This document shows, piece after piece, positions 43,701 to 53,655 of a stretch of DNA of 64,000 nt (position 1 is its first letter; every line of letters starts with the position of its first letter). The DNA is taken from NCBI GenBank assembly GCA_905221605.1, contig CAJNDS010002832.1:185001-249000 (forward strand), written 5' to 3'. This DNA is from Symbiodinium natans. Lineage: Eukaryota; Sar; Dinophyceae; Suessiales; Symbiodiniaceae. The translations under genes and the position numbers were made by a program. The notes beneath the pieces were generated by a model. The model searched no databases. It was not told the origin of the DNA and was given only the letters and a program-made list of their open reading frames with translations.

Positions 43701-46700
43701 CCCCTAAACCCCGGACCTTGCCTGCCTTGTGCGAGAGTGAGCGACTAAACCCCTAAACCCCTAAACCCCTAAACCCCAACCCTGTTTGGCGCATCGGGTA
43801 AAAGTTACTTTAGTTGTATGCCCGGTCTGACAGGAAAGCATTTCAGGTTAGCTGAGCTTAGCATGAAACATGATATGGAATGATGTGCCAACACCCTGGA
43901 CATCGACGATACCTTCCCTGCGGGGATGACGACCGATGACATTGACGGTGCAGATGATACGGCACTCTCGCTGAAATATGTTTTGCCAGGGTATAACCAC
44001 GAGCATGTACAGTTTCCATGAGTTTGAGAATGGCTGCTTGAACCGCGCAGCATCCGCAGCGCTTGCAAGAGCTCTCTGAGCAACCGTGTAGAAAAGGATC
44101 TTTTGCCCCTGCTGTACAGCCCCTAACCTTGCTTCGGACTTCTCTGATACTGGTAAGCCATAAGGAAAAACTAGGCGCCAAGGAAGGAGGAGCTGGAGAG
44201 TGTAAGGTGGAAGCTGATAGACGCCATAAGGGGAACCTAGGCGATTTTGGGCGAAGCGCTTATACACCCCTCAAGCCTTGCAACCTTGAGGATCCTCTCG
44301 TGTACGCGACGCGAGGGTGGCTTCCGTTGGGAAAGGAATAGGCCCCTGGACCCGACCCGTTGATAGGGAGACTATCACCCGGATTTGCAACATTCACACC
44401 TACACCTGTTTATAGCGATTCTCCTGCTGGCGCTGAGCTATTGCCTGTTGGCGCGGGCAGCATTTCTTGAATAGTTTGTCTATTCCTCCACTACTTCGAA
44501 ACCCAAACCCCCAAACACTAAAACCTAAACCCAAACCCTCAACCAACCCTACACCCTAAACCCAAAACCCTAAACCCCCAAAATAAACCCTAAACACAAA
44601 ACCCTAAACCCCACACCCTAAAACCTAAACCCTTAAACCCTTAAACCCCCAAATCCCAAGCCCTGAACCTTATAACCCGGAGCCAAAGCCCTAAACCCCT
44701 AAGCCCTATAGACCCTAAACCCCAAACCCTAAACTACCCTAAACTCTACAAGCTCCAAACCCTAAAGCCCAACCTTACACCCTAAAGCCTGAAACCCTAA
44801 ACGGGGGCGGGTTCACTGAAAACAAACGCGCGCCCGAGGGTGGACGCCCCTTCATGCGGCTGCCGCGGTTGGACGCACAGATGTAGCGAAGCTCCTCATG
44901 GACATGGGAGCCAAGAAGGCTTTGTGGGGAGGGCGGTTTTTGCACGGGGCCAGGCTTGAGCTCACTTTGCCTTCGCAGGCGTTGGGAGACTGAATAAGTA
45001 AGTTGGCCCGGAAGTGCCCCGACCTCCCAAACATTAGCATCGGGAGCTGCTAGACTGCGAGATTTGTTGGAGTAGAAGTATTTGGCAACCTTAAAATTAA
45101 AATTTCAAAAATCCATCGGCCTGTTGTAAACGGTTTTTGTGCAGCATGTCATGGTGCTTGGACCAGCCCTCCATTTTTAGGTTGTTGCTTCAAGAGAGGG
45201 GAGTTGCGCACATGCCCAACCCTCCCGAGACACAGCCCCTGCCCCTACATGCAGGAGGCACAGCAGGGCGAAAATGGTTGGGGGCCCGGGATTCGTTGAG
45301 CATTAGGGATGCCAATAAGTAGCGAGCTTGCGGGCATCCGACATCTTCAGTCGAGAAGCCATGTCAACAGTCAGGGTGTTTGGGGCGCGTCGGCTCAGAG
45401 CAGCTTTCCCTTCTTTCTCCCTATTCGCAAAGCCCTCACAAAGCCCCTGAGGGACTTGTTGCAACGAGTGAGTTACAGTAGAGGATGTGCGATCTGCTAC
45501 GCAGAAAGCAATTCAACCATCTCTGCCCGCAGTGAGTGGGGCCAGATCACGGACGTAAGTTTTTTTTTGGGGGGGGGAGCGGGGGGGAGGGAGGGAAGGG
45601 GGGGGGGGGGTACTGATGTCGGGCTTTCGGGGAAAGCGCGTCATGTGTGTATTTTTGAGTAAGCGATCCAGTCGATCATAAACAAGCTTAAACGTTGCTA
45701 GCCGTTTGGGACCACACCGTATGTAGGCGCTGCATTAGCTCAAAGACTTGAGTTGTATTGCATGGCATGCAACAAAACAATGCCGGGCAAGGGTCGCTTC
45801 AACGACATATATGCGGCCATGACAAAAAGAAACCGTACACACGAAAAGGTGTGAAACCTTGGGCCTCGAAAAGGTGAGGAGAGCCCTAGAGCCCTGAAGC
45901 CTGAAATGGAAAGAGCCGAAAGGGGCTGCAAGGGAATGTGATCTGAGAAACTACGAGGTCTGAGAACTCTACTACCTCTGCCGACCTGAAAAACCTAAAG
46001 CCTACAATATGGGAAGCCCGAGAGGTGCCTAAACGGAGTGAGGTGAAACCCTAAGAACTCCTCCAAGCTCCTCAAAACCCCGAAACGCGAGGTGTCTGGA
46101 AGCCAAATAAGGCCCCAAACGGATCCCGAAAAGCCCTGGACTTCATAACCTCTGAAAAGACCTGCAGAGCACTGAGCGGAGTGAGGTGTGGCCCCACCCC
46201 AACCTTAAACTCAAAGGAGCCCCTGAACCCTCTGAAAAGGAGTGCGGTGTGCGGAAGCCCTCCACCTTTTGAAACACAAGACGCATGAGAAGGCAAAAAT
46301 CAAAAGCAAATGACCGCTCCGCTGGCTTAACTGCGGCAGCAAGCTCAATGCCAAAGGCAAGAAAAGAGACGCAGATATAACTAGACGCAGAACCCCAACG
46401 AAAGCACGCGTGTGACACATGCTCCGTCTTTCGGGGCTTGCCCTGACCTTGTGCATGTCGGGGGCGTTTCGTTGAACAAATGTGCGCCCGAGGGTGGACG
46501 CCCCTTCATGTGGCTGCCAGTAATGGACACGCAGATGTGGCGAAGCTCCTCATGGACATGGGAGCCAAGAAGGCTTTGTGGGGAGGGCGGTTTTTGCACG
46601 GGGCCAGGCTCGAGCTCACTTTGTTTTTGCAGGCGTTGGGAGACCCGGCAGCCGAAGCCTGAATGAGACCCGGCAGCCGAAGCCTGAATAAGTAAGTTGC

Positions 46701-49700
46701 CCCGGAAGTGCCTCGACTTTTTTCAAAAATGAGCTGCTAGACTGCGAGACCTGTTGGATCAGGTCCCGTTGCTAATCTTAAACTTAAAGTCTGAAAGTCC
46801 GTCGGCCTAGTAACGGTTCCCGTTTCCAGCTGCTGCTTCAAGAGAGGGAGTTGTGCGCGTGCTCAACCCTCCCGAGACAGAGCCTTTTTCACGCAGGACG
46901 CGAAGGACAACGAGGGCCGGGAGCTCGGGATTCGTTGAGCATCAGTGCGGGGAGTTTGCTAGTACCAGGGAGTTGCTATAGATTGCTGTAGAACAGAGCG
47001 ACGTCTTCAGACGAGAAGCCACGGTCAGGGTGTTTGGGGCGCACCGTCTCGGAGCACCTTTCCCTTCTTTCTCCTCCCCCGCAAAGCCCTCCCTTTGAGG
47101 GACTTGTTGCAAGCCCTTGCCGCGCACGTTTGCTGTCGTCTTGCGGGGGGGGGAGGGGTACACACTCCTCTCCAGTCTTTCGCAAAAAGCGCGTCATGTG
47201 TGTTTTGAGTGTCATCGAATGAAATACACATCAAGAAGAGATCATATCAACAAGCAATCCGGTCGATCATAAACAAGCTCAAACGTTGCGTAGGCGCTGA
47301 ATTAGCTCAAAGACTTGAGTTGTATGACATGCAACAAAACAATGCCTGGCAAGGGTCCCTTCAACGACATATGCGGCCATGTTGAAAGAAAAACACACCA
47401 CAATTCAAATGCGCCCGGATACTGCGAAAGAAGGTTTCATGGCAAATGGGGAACATGAATTTAAGGAGTGAGGTGTGCAGCCGTGCACACGAAAAGGGGT
47501 AAGAAACTTTGGGCCCTCGAGAAGGCCGGGTGTGGAAGCCCTATAAACCACGCCTGAAATGGAAACGATGTGGTCTGAGAAACGTTACGGCCCAGCTTCT
47601 GAAGAAGCCCTGAGCCCTCGCAAAAGGGGAGGTGTGAAAACTCTACAAACTCTGTGAGGTGAAACCCTAAGAACTCCTACAAACTCCTCAACACCCCGAA
47701 ACGTGAGGTGTCTGGAAGCCATATAAGTCCCCAAACGGATCCCTAAAGCCCTGGACTTCATAGCCTCTGAAAAGACCTGCAGAGCACTGAGCGGAGTGAG
47801 GTGCGGAAGCCCTCCACCTTTTGAAACACAAGACGCATGAGAAGGCAGAATCTAAAGCAAATGACCGCTCCGCTGGCTTACCTGCGGCAGCAAGCTCAAT
47901 GCCAAAGGAAAGAAAAGAGACGCAGATATAACTAGACGCAGAACCCCAACAAAAACACGCGTGTGACACATGCTCCGTCTTTCGGGGCTTGCCCTGACCT
48001 TGTGCATGTCGGGGGCGTTTCGTTGAAAACAAATGTGCGCCCGAGGGTGGACGCCCCTTCATGTGGCTGCCAGTAATGGACACGCAGATGTGGCGAAGCT
48101 CCTCATGGACATGGGAGCCAAGAAGGCTTTGTGGGGAGGGCGGTTTTTGCACGGGGCCAGGCTCGAGCTCACTTTGTTTTTGCAGGCGTTGGGAGACCCG
48201 GCAGCCGAAGCCTGAATGAGACCCGGCAGCCGAAGCCTGAATAAGTAAGTTGCCCCGGAAGTGCCTCGACTTTTTTCAAAAATGAGCTGCTAGACTGCGA
48301 GACCTGTTGGATCAGGTCCCGTTGCTAATCTTAAACTTAAAGTCTGAAAGTCCGTCGGCCTAGTAACGGTTCCCGTTTCCAGCTGCTGCTTCAAGAGAGG
48401 GAGTTGTGCGCGTGCTCAACCCTCCCGAGACAGAGCCTTTGTCACGCAGGACGCGAAGGACAACGAGGGCCGGGAGCTCGGGATTCGTTGAGCATCAGTG
48501 CGGGGAGTTTGCTAGTACCAGGGAGTTGCTATAGATTGCTGTAGAACAGAGCGACGTCTTCAGACGAGAAGCCACGGTCAGGGTGTTTGGGGCGCACCGT
48601 CTCGGAGCACCTTTCCCTTCTTTCTCCTCCCCCGCAAAGCCCTCCCTTTGAGGGACTTGTTGCAAGCCCTTGCCGCGCACGTTTGCTGTCGTCTTGCGGG
48701 GGGGGGAGGGGTACACACTCCTCTCCAGTCTTTCGCAAAAAGCGCGTCATGTGTGTTTTGAGTGTCATCGAATGAAATACACATCAAGAAGAGATCATAT
48801 CAACAAGCAATCCGGTCGATCATAAACAAGCTCAAACGTTGCGTAGGCGCTGAATTAGCTCAAAGACTTGAGTTGTATGACATGCAACAAAACAATGCCT
48901 GGCAAGGGTCCCTTCAACGACATATGCGGCCATGTTGAAAGAAAACCACACCACAATTCAAATGCGCCCGCATACTGCGAAAGAAGGTTTCATGGCAAAT
49001 GGGGAACAGGAATTTAATGAGTGAGGTGTGCAGCCGTGCACACGAAAAGGGGTAAGAAACTTTGGGCCCTCGAGAAGGCCGGGTGTGGAAGCCCTATAAA
49101 CCACGCCTGAAATGGAAACGATGTGGTCTGAGAAACGTTACGGCCCAGCTTCTGAAGAAGCCCTGAGCCCTCGCAAAAGGGGAGGTGTGAAAACTCTACA
49201 AACTCTGTGAGGTGAAACCCTAAGAACTCCTACGTACAAACTCCTCAAAACCCCGAAACGTGAGGTGGTGTCTGGAAGCCATATAAGTCCCCAAACGGAT
49301 CCCGAAAAGCCCTGGACTTCATAACCTCTGAAAAGACCTGCAGAGCACTGAACGGAGTGAGGTGTGGCCCTCAAAGGCCCAGAAAAGTCAGAGACCTGCC
49401 CCCGACCTTAAACTCAAAGGGGCCCCTGCGCCCTCTGAAAAGGAGCGCGGTGTGCGGAAGTCCTCCACCTTTTGAAACACAAGACGCATGAGAGGGCAGA
49501 ATCAAAAGCAAATGACCGCTCCGCTGGCTTAACTGCGGCGGCATTGCCATGGCCTTGTGCCTGAGAAACGTGCGCCCGAGGCAAGACACCCCTTCATGGG
49601 GCTGCCCATCGTGGACACGCAGATGTGGCGAAGGTTCTCGTGGACATGGGAGCCGATAAGGCTCCGTGGGGAGGGCAGTTTTTGCACGGGGCCAGGCTCG

Positions 49701-52700
49701 AGCTCACTTTGCCTTTGCAGGCGTTGGGAGACCCGGCAGCCGAAGTCTGAATAAGTTGCCTCGGAAGTGCCCCGACCTCTCAAAATCAGGAACCGGAGCT
49801 GCCAGACTGCGAGACCTGCTGAATCAGATCCCGTTGCTATTGCTAACCTTAAACTTAAAGTCTGAAAGTCCGTCTTCCTAGTAGCGCTCGGACAGCCCTC
49901 CCCGTTTCCTGCTTCGAAAGAGGGAGTCGTGCGCGCGCTCAACCGTCCCGAGACAGAGCCCTGTGCGTTCAGGACGCGAAGGACAACCATGGCCGGGAGC
50001 TCGGGATTCGTTGAGCATCAGTGCGGGGAGTTTGCCAGTTCCGGGGAGTTGCTAGAGTACCGAGCTGGCGGGGCATGCGACGTCTTCAGACGAGAAGCCA
50101 CGGTCACGGTGTTGGGGGGCCTCTTTCTCCTCCCCCGCAAAGCCCTCACAAAGCCTTTTGAGGGACTGTTGCAACGAGTGAGTCGCAGTAGAGGATGTGC
50201 GATCTGCTTGAAAAGACGGTACTGCAGTGCAGTGGGGCGCCAGATCAGGGGATCAGGGACGCAAATTTGCTGTCGTCTCGGGCTTGGGGTCCTCCCCCAA
50301 ACAAGCTCAAACGTTGCTAGCCGTTTGGGACCATATGTAGGCACAGCATTAGCTCGAAGACTTGATGCGGCTCAAATACCCACAAGTCAATAGCGTGCAC
50401 ATACTGCGAAGTAAAGTTTGATGGGAAACAGGAATTTCAGGAGTGAGGTGGCCGTGCACACGAAAAGGTGCGAGAAACCCTCAAAAAGACCAGGTGCGGA
50501 AGAAACTGAAACCTGAAATGGAAGAGCCGAAGGGCAGCAGAGGTGTAAAAGAGCAGTGCAAGCTCCTAAAACCCCCCAAAACAGGAGGCGCTCTGGAAGC
50601 CATTTTAGGCCCCAAACGGAGCCCTAAGGCCCCCTGAACTTCATAACCTCTGAGAAGACATGCAGAGCCCTGAACGGAGTGAGGTGGAGTGCGGTGTGCG
50701 GAAGCCATCCACCTTTTAAAACAAAAGACGCATGAGAAGGGCCAAGTCAATCGCAGATGACCGCTCCGCTGGCTTAACTGCAGCGGCAGGGTTCATGTGC
50801 AAAACCCAAAGAAGAGAAGAAACGCAGATATGACTAGACACAAACAAACCCCCACAAAAAACGCGCGGATGACACATGCTCCATCTTTCGGGGCGTGCCA
50901 TGGCCTTGTGCACGGGGGGGGGGGGGGGGCGCTTCCCTGAAAACAATGCGCGCCCGAGGGTGGACGCCCCTTCATCTGGTTACCGAAGAAGGACATGCAG
51001 ATGTGGCGAAGGTTCTCGTGGACATGGGAGCCGATAAGGCTCCGTGGGGAGGGCGGTTTTCGCACGGGGCCAGGCTCGAGCTCACTTTGCCTTCGCAGGG
51101 CGTTGGGAGACCCGGCAGCCGAAGTCTGAATAAGTAAGTTGCCTCGGAAGTGCCCGACCTCTCAAAATCAGGAACCGGAGCTGCCAGACTGCGAGACCTG
51201 CTGGATCAGATCCCGTTGCTATTGCTAACCTTAAACTTAAAGTCTGAAAGTCCGTCTTCCTAGTAACGCTCGGACAGCCCTCCCCGTTTTCTGCTTCGAA
51301 AGAGGGAGTCGTGCGCGTGCTGAACCGTCCCGAGACAGAGCCCTGTGCGTTCAGGACGCGAAGGACAACCATGGCCGGGAGCTCGGGATTCGTTGAGCAT
51401 CAGTGCGGGGAGTTTGCCAGTTCCGGGGAGTTGCTAGAGTACCGAGCTTGCGGGGCATGCGACGTCTTCAGACGAGAAGCCACGGTCACGGTGTTGGGGG
51501 CCTCTTTCTCCTCCCCCGCAAAGCCCTCACAAAGCCTTTTGAGGGACTTGTTGCAACGAGTGAGTCGCAGTAGAGGATGTGCGATTTGCTTGAAAAGACG
51601 GCGGAAAGCAGAAGCTCTTGCCATCTCGTACTGCAGTGCAGTGGGGCGCCAGATCAGGGGATCAGGGACGCAAATTTGCTGTCGTCTCGGGCTTGGGGTC
51701 CTCTCCCAAACAAGCTCAAACGTTGCTAGCCGTTTGGGACCATATGTAGGCACAGCATTAGCTTGAAGACTTGAGTTGTATGACATGCAACAAAACTATG
51801 CCTGGCAAGGGTCGCTTCAACGACATATGCGGCGCAAATACCCACAAGTCAATAGCGTGCACATACTGCGAAGTAAAGTTTGATGGGAAACAGGAATTTC
51901 AGGAGTGAGGTGGCCGTGCACACGAAAAGGTGTGAGAAACCCTGGGCCCTTAAAAAAGCCAGGTGTGGAAGCCCTATAAACCACGCCTGAATTGGAAACG
52001 GCCGAAGGAACGACCGCTCCGCTGGCTTAGCTGCGGCAGGGTTCACGTGCAAAACCCAAAAGAAGACAAGAGGCACAGATAAAACTAGACGCAGACAAAC
52101 CCCAACAAGTATGCGCGGATGACACATGCTCCATCTTTCGGGGCTTGCCACGGCCTTGCGTACGTCGGGGCGCTTCGCTGCAAGGCGAGACGCCCCTTCA
52201 TTGGGCTGCCAGAACTTGCGAGACGGATATGCTGAAGCTCCTGGTGAACATGGGAGCCAAGAAGGCGCCGTGGAGAGGGCGTTTTTTGTATAGGAACGGT
52301 TCGCTTGTTGTGCAGCATGTCATGGTGCTTGGGCCAGCCCTTCGTTTCCAGGCTGCTGCTTCAAGAGAGGGAGTTGCGCACGTGCCCAACCTTCCCGAGA
52401 CAGAGCCCTGTGCACGCAGGACGCGAAGGACAACGAGGGCCGGGAGCTCGGGATTCGCTGGGCATCAGTGCGGGGAGTTTGCTAGCACCGGGGAGTTGCT
52501 ATAGTACCGAGCTTGCGGAGCATCCGACGTCTTCAGGCGAGAAGCGACGGTCAGGGTGTTTGGGCGGAGCACCTTTCCGTTCTTCCTCCGCCCCCCGCAA
52601 AGCCCTCACAAAGCCTTTGAGGGACTTGTTGCAACGAATGAGTTAAAGTACAGGATGTGCGATCTGAAAAGACGGCGGAAAGCAGAAGCTCTTGCCATCT

Positions 52701-52883
52701 CTTACCGTAGTGGGGCCAGATCAGGGACCCACGTTTGCTGTCGTCTCGGGGTTGGGGGCCGGGGGTGCTCCGCTTGCGTCTTTCGGCCTGGTATGGGGGG
52801 GGTCCCTGAAAACGCGCCGAGGCAGAACGGCCCGTGATCTGGCTGAAGAAAATGGAGACAGAGATGTAGCGGAGCTTCTATAG
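37745..52883 (+). CDS. Ankyrin-repeat protein gene built from tandem exon units
   Basis: Gene-level entry. Exons: 37745-37795 (possible ATG exon), 37854-38105, 38733-38751, then nine exon pairs (A to I) and a last exon 52822-52883 ending TAG. From 37854 the exons sum to 1,224 nt, 408 codons with stop, and no in-frame stop occurs. Each pair encodes one ankyrin repeat (TPLH.AA..GH.DVAKLL.DMGA.K plus DAKDNEG), 33 residues in seven of nine pairs, 32 in C and 34 in D. Intron phases are constant: phase 0 between the two exons of a pair, phase 1 between pairs. Donors are nearly all GC. Ankyrin repeats form helix-loop-helix stacks for protein binding; the partner is unknown. The N-terminus is Ser/Glu-rich. 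No signal peptide or membrane span is seen. Confidence 0.8.
37854..38105 (+). CDS. Ankyrin gene exon: N-terminal region and repeat 1
   Basis: Reads FRSLSSESTGSFEASYGLEE, a Ser/Glu-rich, probably disordered start, then LSPEERAWLSKPR and the first ankyrin helix pair GTALHKAVARGLAEHAAALL..GADK. It ends as a whole codon at AAG|GCCGGG, the same GC donor position used by every later unit. Confidence 0.7.
38733..38751 (+). CDS. Microexon of ankyrin repeat 1 (19 nt)
   Basis: CGTGCAG precedes 19 nt encoding EALDSR plus one G, then GCCGGG. Same length, phase and flanks as the later DAKDNEG microexons, though the residues differ. Confidence 0.6.
40017..40314 (+). CDS. Ankyrin unit A: exons 40017-40096 and 40296-40314
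   Basis: Exon a (80 nt) encodes KTPLHLAAAHGRTDVAKVLV then DMGAKK. Exon b (19 nt) encodes DEKDNE plus G. The 199-nt intron between starts GC. The donor after exon b is GT here (GTCGGG), unlike unit B. Confidence 0.75.
41499..41796 (+). CDS. Ankyrin unit B: exons 41499-41578 and 41778-41796
   Basis: The same protein sequence as unit A. The exon b donor is GC (GCCGGG) where unit A has GT. Confidence 0.75.
43022..43291 (+). CDS. Ankyrin unit C: exons 43022-43101 and 43276-43291
   Basis: Exon a encodes KTPLHGAANRGHADVAKLLV then DMGADK. Exon b is 16 nt (EAQDN plus G), one codon shorter than usual, so frame is kept and the repeat is 32 residues. Confidence 0.7.
43583..43783 (+). repeat. Interstitial (CCCCTAAA)n octamer array
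   Basis: About 13 perfect CCCCTAAA units (43616-43712), then a 30-bp gap and four more (43746-43778). It is an eight-base variant of the CCCTAAA telomere-type repeat, located in the intron between ankyrin units C and D. Confidence 0.95.
44500..44806 (+). repeat. Degenerate CCCTAAA-like tract
   Basis: About 300 bp of ACCCTAAACCC/AACCCCAAA variants directly upstream of ankyrin unit D, separated from the octamer array by about 700 bp of unrelated sequence. Confidence 0.9.
44839..45276 (+). CDS. Ankyrin unit D: exons 44839-44918 and 45255-45276
   Basis: Exon a encodes WTPLHAAAAVGRTDVAKLLM then DMGAKK. Exon b is 22 nt (EAQQGEN plus G), one codon longer than usual, followed by GTTGGG. The upstream half of this unit is replaced by telomere-like sequence. 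Confidence 0.7.
46493..46915 (+). CDS. Ankyrin unit E: exons 46493-46572 and 46897-46915
   Basis: Exon a encodes WTPLHVAASNGHADVAKLLM then DMGAKK; exon b encodes DAKDNE plus G. Intron 324 nt, GC donors. Confidence 0.75.
48046..48468 (+). CDS. Ankyrin unit F: exons 48046-48125 and 48450-48468
   Basis: Protein identical to unit E, offset by 1,553 bp. Confidence 0.75.
49581..49991 (+). CDS. Ankyrin unit G: exons 49581-49660 and 49973-49991
   Basis: Exon a encodes KTPLHGAAHRGHADVAKVLV then DMGADK; exon b encodes DAKDNH plus G. Donors are GCTCCG and GCCGGG. Confidence 0.75.
50959..51373 (+). CDS. Ankyrin unit H: exons 50959-51038 and 51355-51373
   Basis: Exon a encodes WTPLHLVTEEGHADVAKVLV then DMGADK; exon b encodes DAKDNH plus G, as in unit G. 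Confidence 0.75.
52185..52438 (+). CDS. Ankyrin unit I: exons 52185-52264 and 52420-52438
   Basis: Exon a encodes ETPLHWAARTCETDMLKLLV then NMGAKK; exon b encodes DAKDNE plus G. The acceptor is GCAAG|GC where other units have CGAG|G, at the same codon position. It is the most diverged unit. Confidence 0.7.
52822..52883 (+). CDS. Last exon of ankyrin gene: partial repeat and stop
   Basis: After CGCCGAG, completes Gly and reads RTARDLAEENGDRDVAELL then TAG (52881-52883). This is a C-terminal capping-type ankyrin repeat. Its acceptor phase matches the microexon of unit I. Confidence 0.75.
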
Positions 52884-53167
52884 GAGGACGCTGATGTAAA
52901 GGACCAGACCAAAGCTCACTTGCTTGAAAAGCAAAGCCTTGAGGCTAAACCCTGAACCCTTGTGAGGCAAACTCAAAAAGCAGAGTCAGGACTGAAGGTA
53001 GCGATACAGTGAAGCAGGCAGCGTGAAAAGCAGAATCCCATGTCCAGCAAATGTCGCAAGGTTTTCGCCTTGCAATAGTGGTTGAGCCCAAGGGTTCATT
53101 TAGGGTTTTCTCAGCTTGTATTCCTCCAGAAGCTTTCTAAGTTCTTACCCAGGGCTTGACAAGACAG

Positions 53168-53416
53168 CTACGGGTTGAGCCCAACGAGGCTCGTCTCCCC
53201 AATATTTCGGAGAAGGGCAACAGGCCCATATGATTTGGGCTCCAGAATGTGGTTACTGGCAATGTTAATCAACGCGATGCTTGTGCCCAGCACGGCTTCT
53301 CGCGAAGCGAGCAGCTTGGCCAGGGCCGGGCGTTGCTGAGAGTCGACTGTGTGGCTGCGCTTGGCAAAGTAGCTAATAATGCAATTTGGCCCTGTTTGCC
53401 TTGAACCCGCAACCAA
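53168..53416 (-). CDS. Minus-strand terminal exon, unknown
   Basis: On the minus strand, the frame reads AGSRQTGPNCIISYFAKRSH, then QRPALAKLLASREAVLGTSI, then GPVALLRNIGETSLVGLNP and TAG at 53170-53168. Composition is very protein-like. A plausible acceptor (GTTCAAG) lies just upstream near 53405. It is convergent with the ankyrin gene, whose stop is 285 bp away. No family recognised. Confidence 0.6.
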   Translation of the reverse strand: MVAGSRQTGPNCIISYFAKRSHTVDSQQRPALAKLLASREAVLGTSIALINIASNHILEPKSYGPVALLRNIGETSLVGLNP

Positions 53417-53519
53417 ACCGAAGAAGTGTGCCCTTATTGCAACAAAGATTGGTGTGCTAGGCTTGCACTGCTGATGGCAATTTCAGGAGTTGTTTGCATT
53501 CCTGCAAAAGCCCACATGC

Positions 53520-53655
53520 GGGGCCTGAAAGTTGGGAATCCTTCAGGGCCCACGTGCGCGGCATGAAGGATTCTTGCAATCCTTCATTCAGCCCACATGC
53601 AGATCCTGAAGGACTTTTGGGCCTGAAAGACTTTTTGGAATCTTTCAGGGCCAAG
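53520..53655. repeat. Pair of small hairpins with shared stem sequence
   Basis: GGGCCTGAAAG..CCTTCAGGGCC (53521-53552) and GGCCTGAAAG..CTTTCAGGGCC (53620-53652) are two imperfect stem-loops with the same arms about 100 bp apart, with related GATCCTGAAGG/AATCCTTCA pieces between. Confidence 0.6.

Larger units (their letters stand above)
46250..48950 (+). repeat. Near-identical duplicate units E and F
   Basis: Offset 1,553 bp. Translations across all frames of 46480-47234 and 48033-48787 are the same. One visible difference is T/G at 46888/48441. Recent duplication. Confidence 0.85.
39141..52820 (+). repeat. Tandem array of 0.4-1.55 kb ankyrin exon units
   Basis: A recognisable anchor (AAACAAGCT[C/T][A/G]AACGTTGC) recurs at about 39150, 40683, 42166, 45680, 47271, 48824, 50298 and 51708, giving periods of 1,533, 1,483, 3,514 (holding units C and D), 1,591, 1,553, 1,474 and 1,410 bp. 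Introns are repeated along with exons, including G-rich runs, a CCGAC..TCTTCAG stretch and CCTGAAAAAC-type A/C-rich blocks. Confidence 0.85.

Noticed and set aside
43583-43783. CRISPR-like or tandem direct-repeat array
   Set aside because: The eight-base units are contiguous with no spacers; it is telomere-type simple sequence in a eukaryotic intron.
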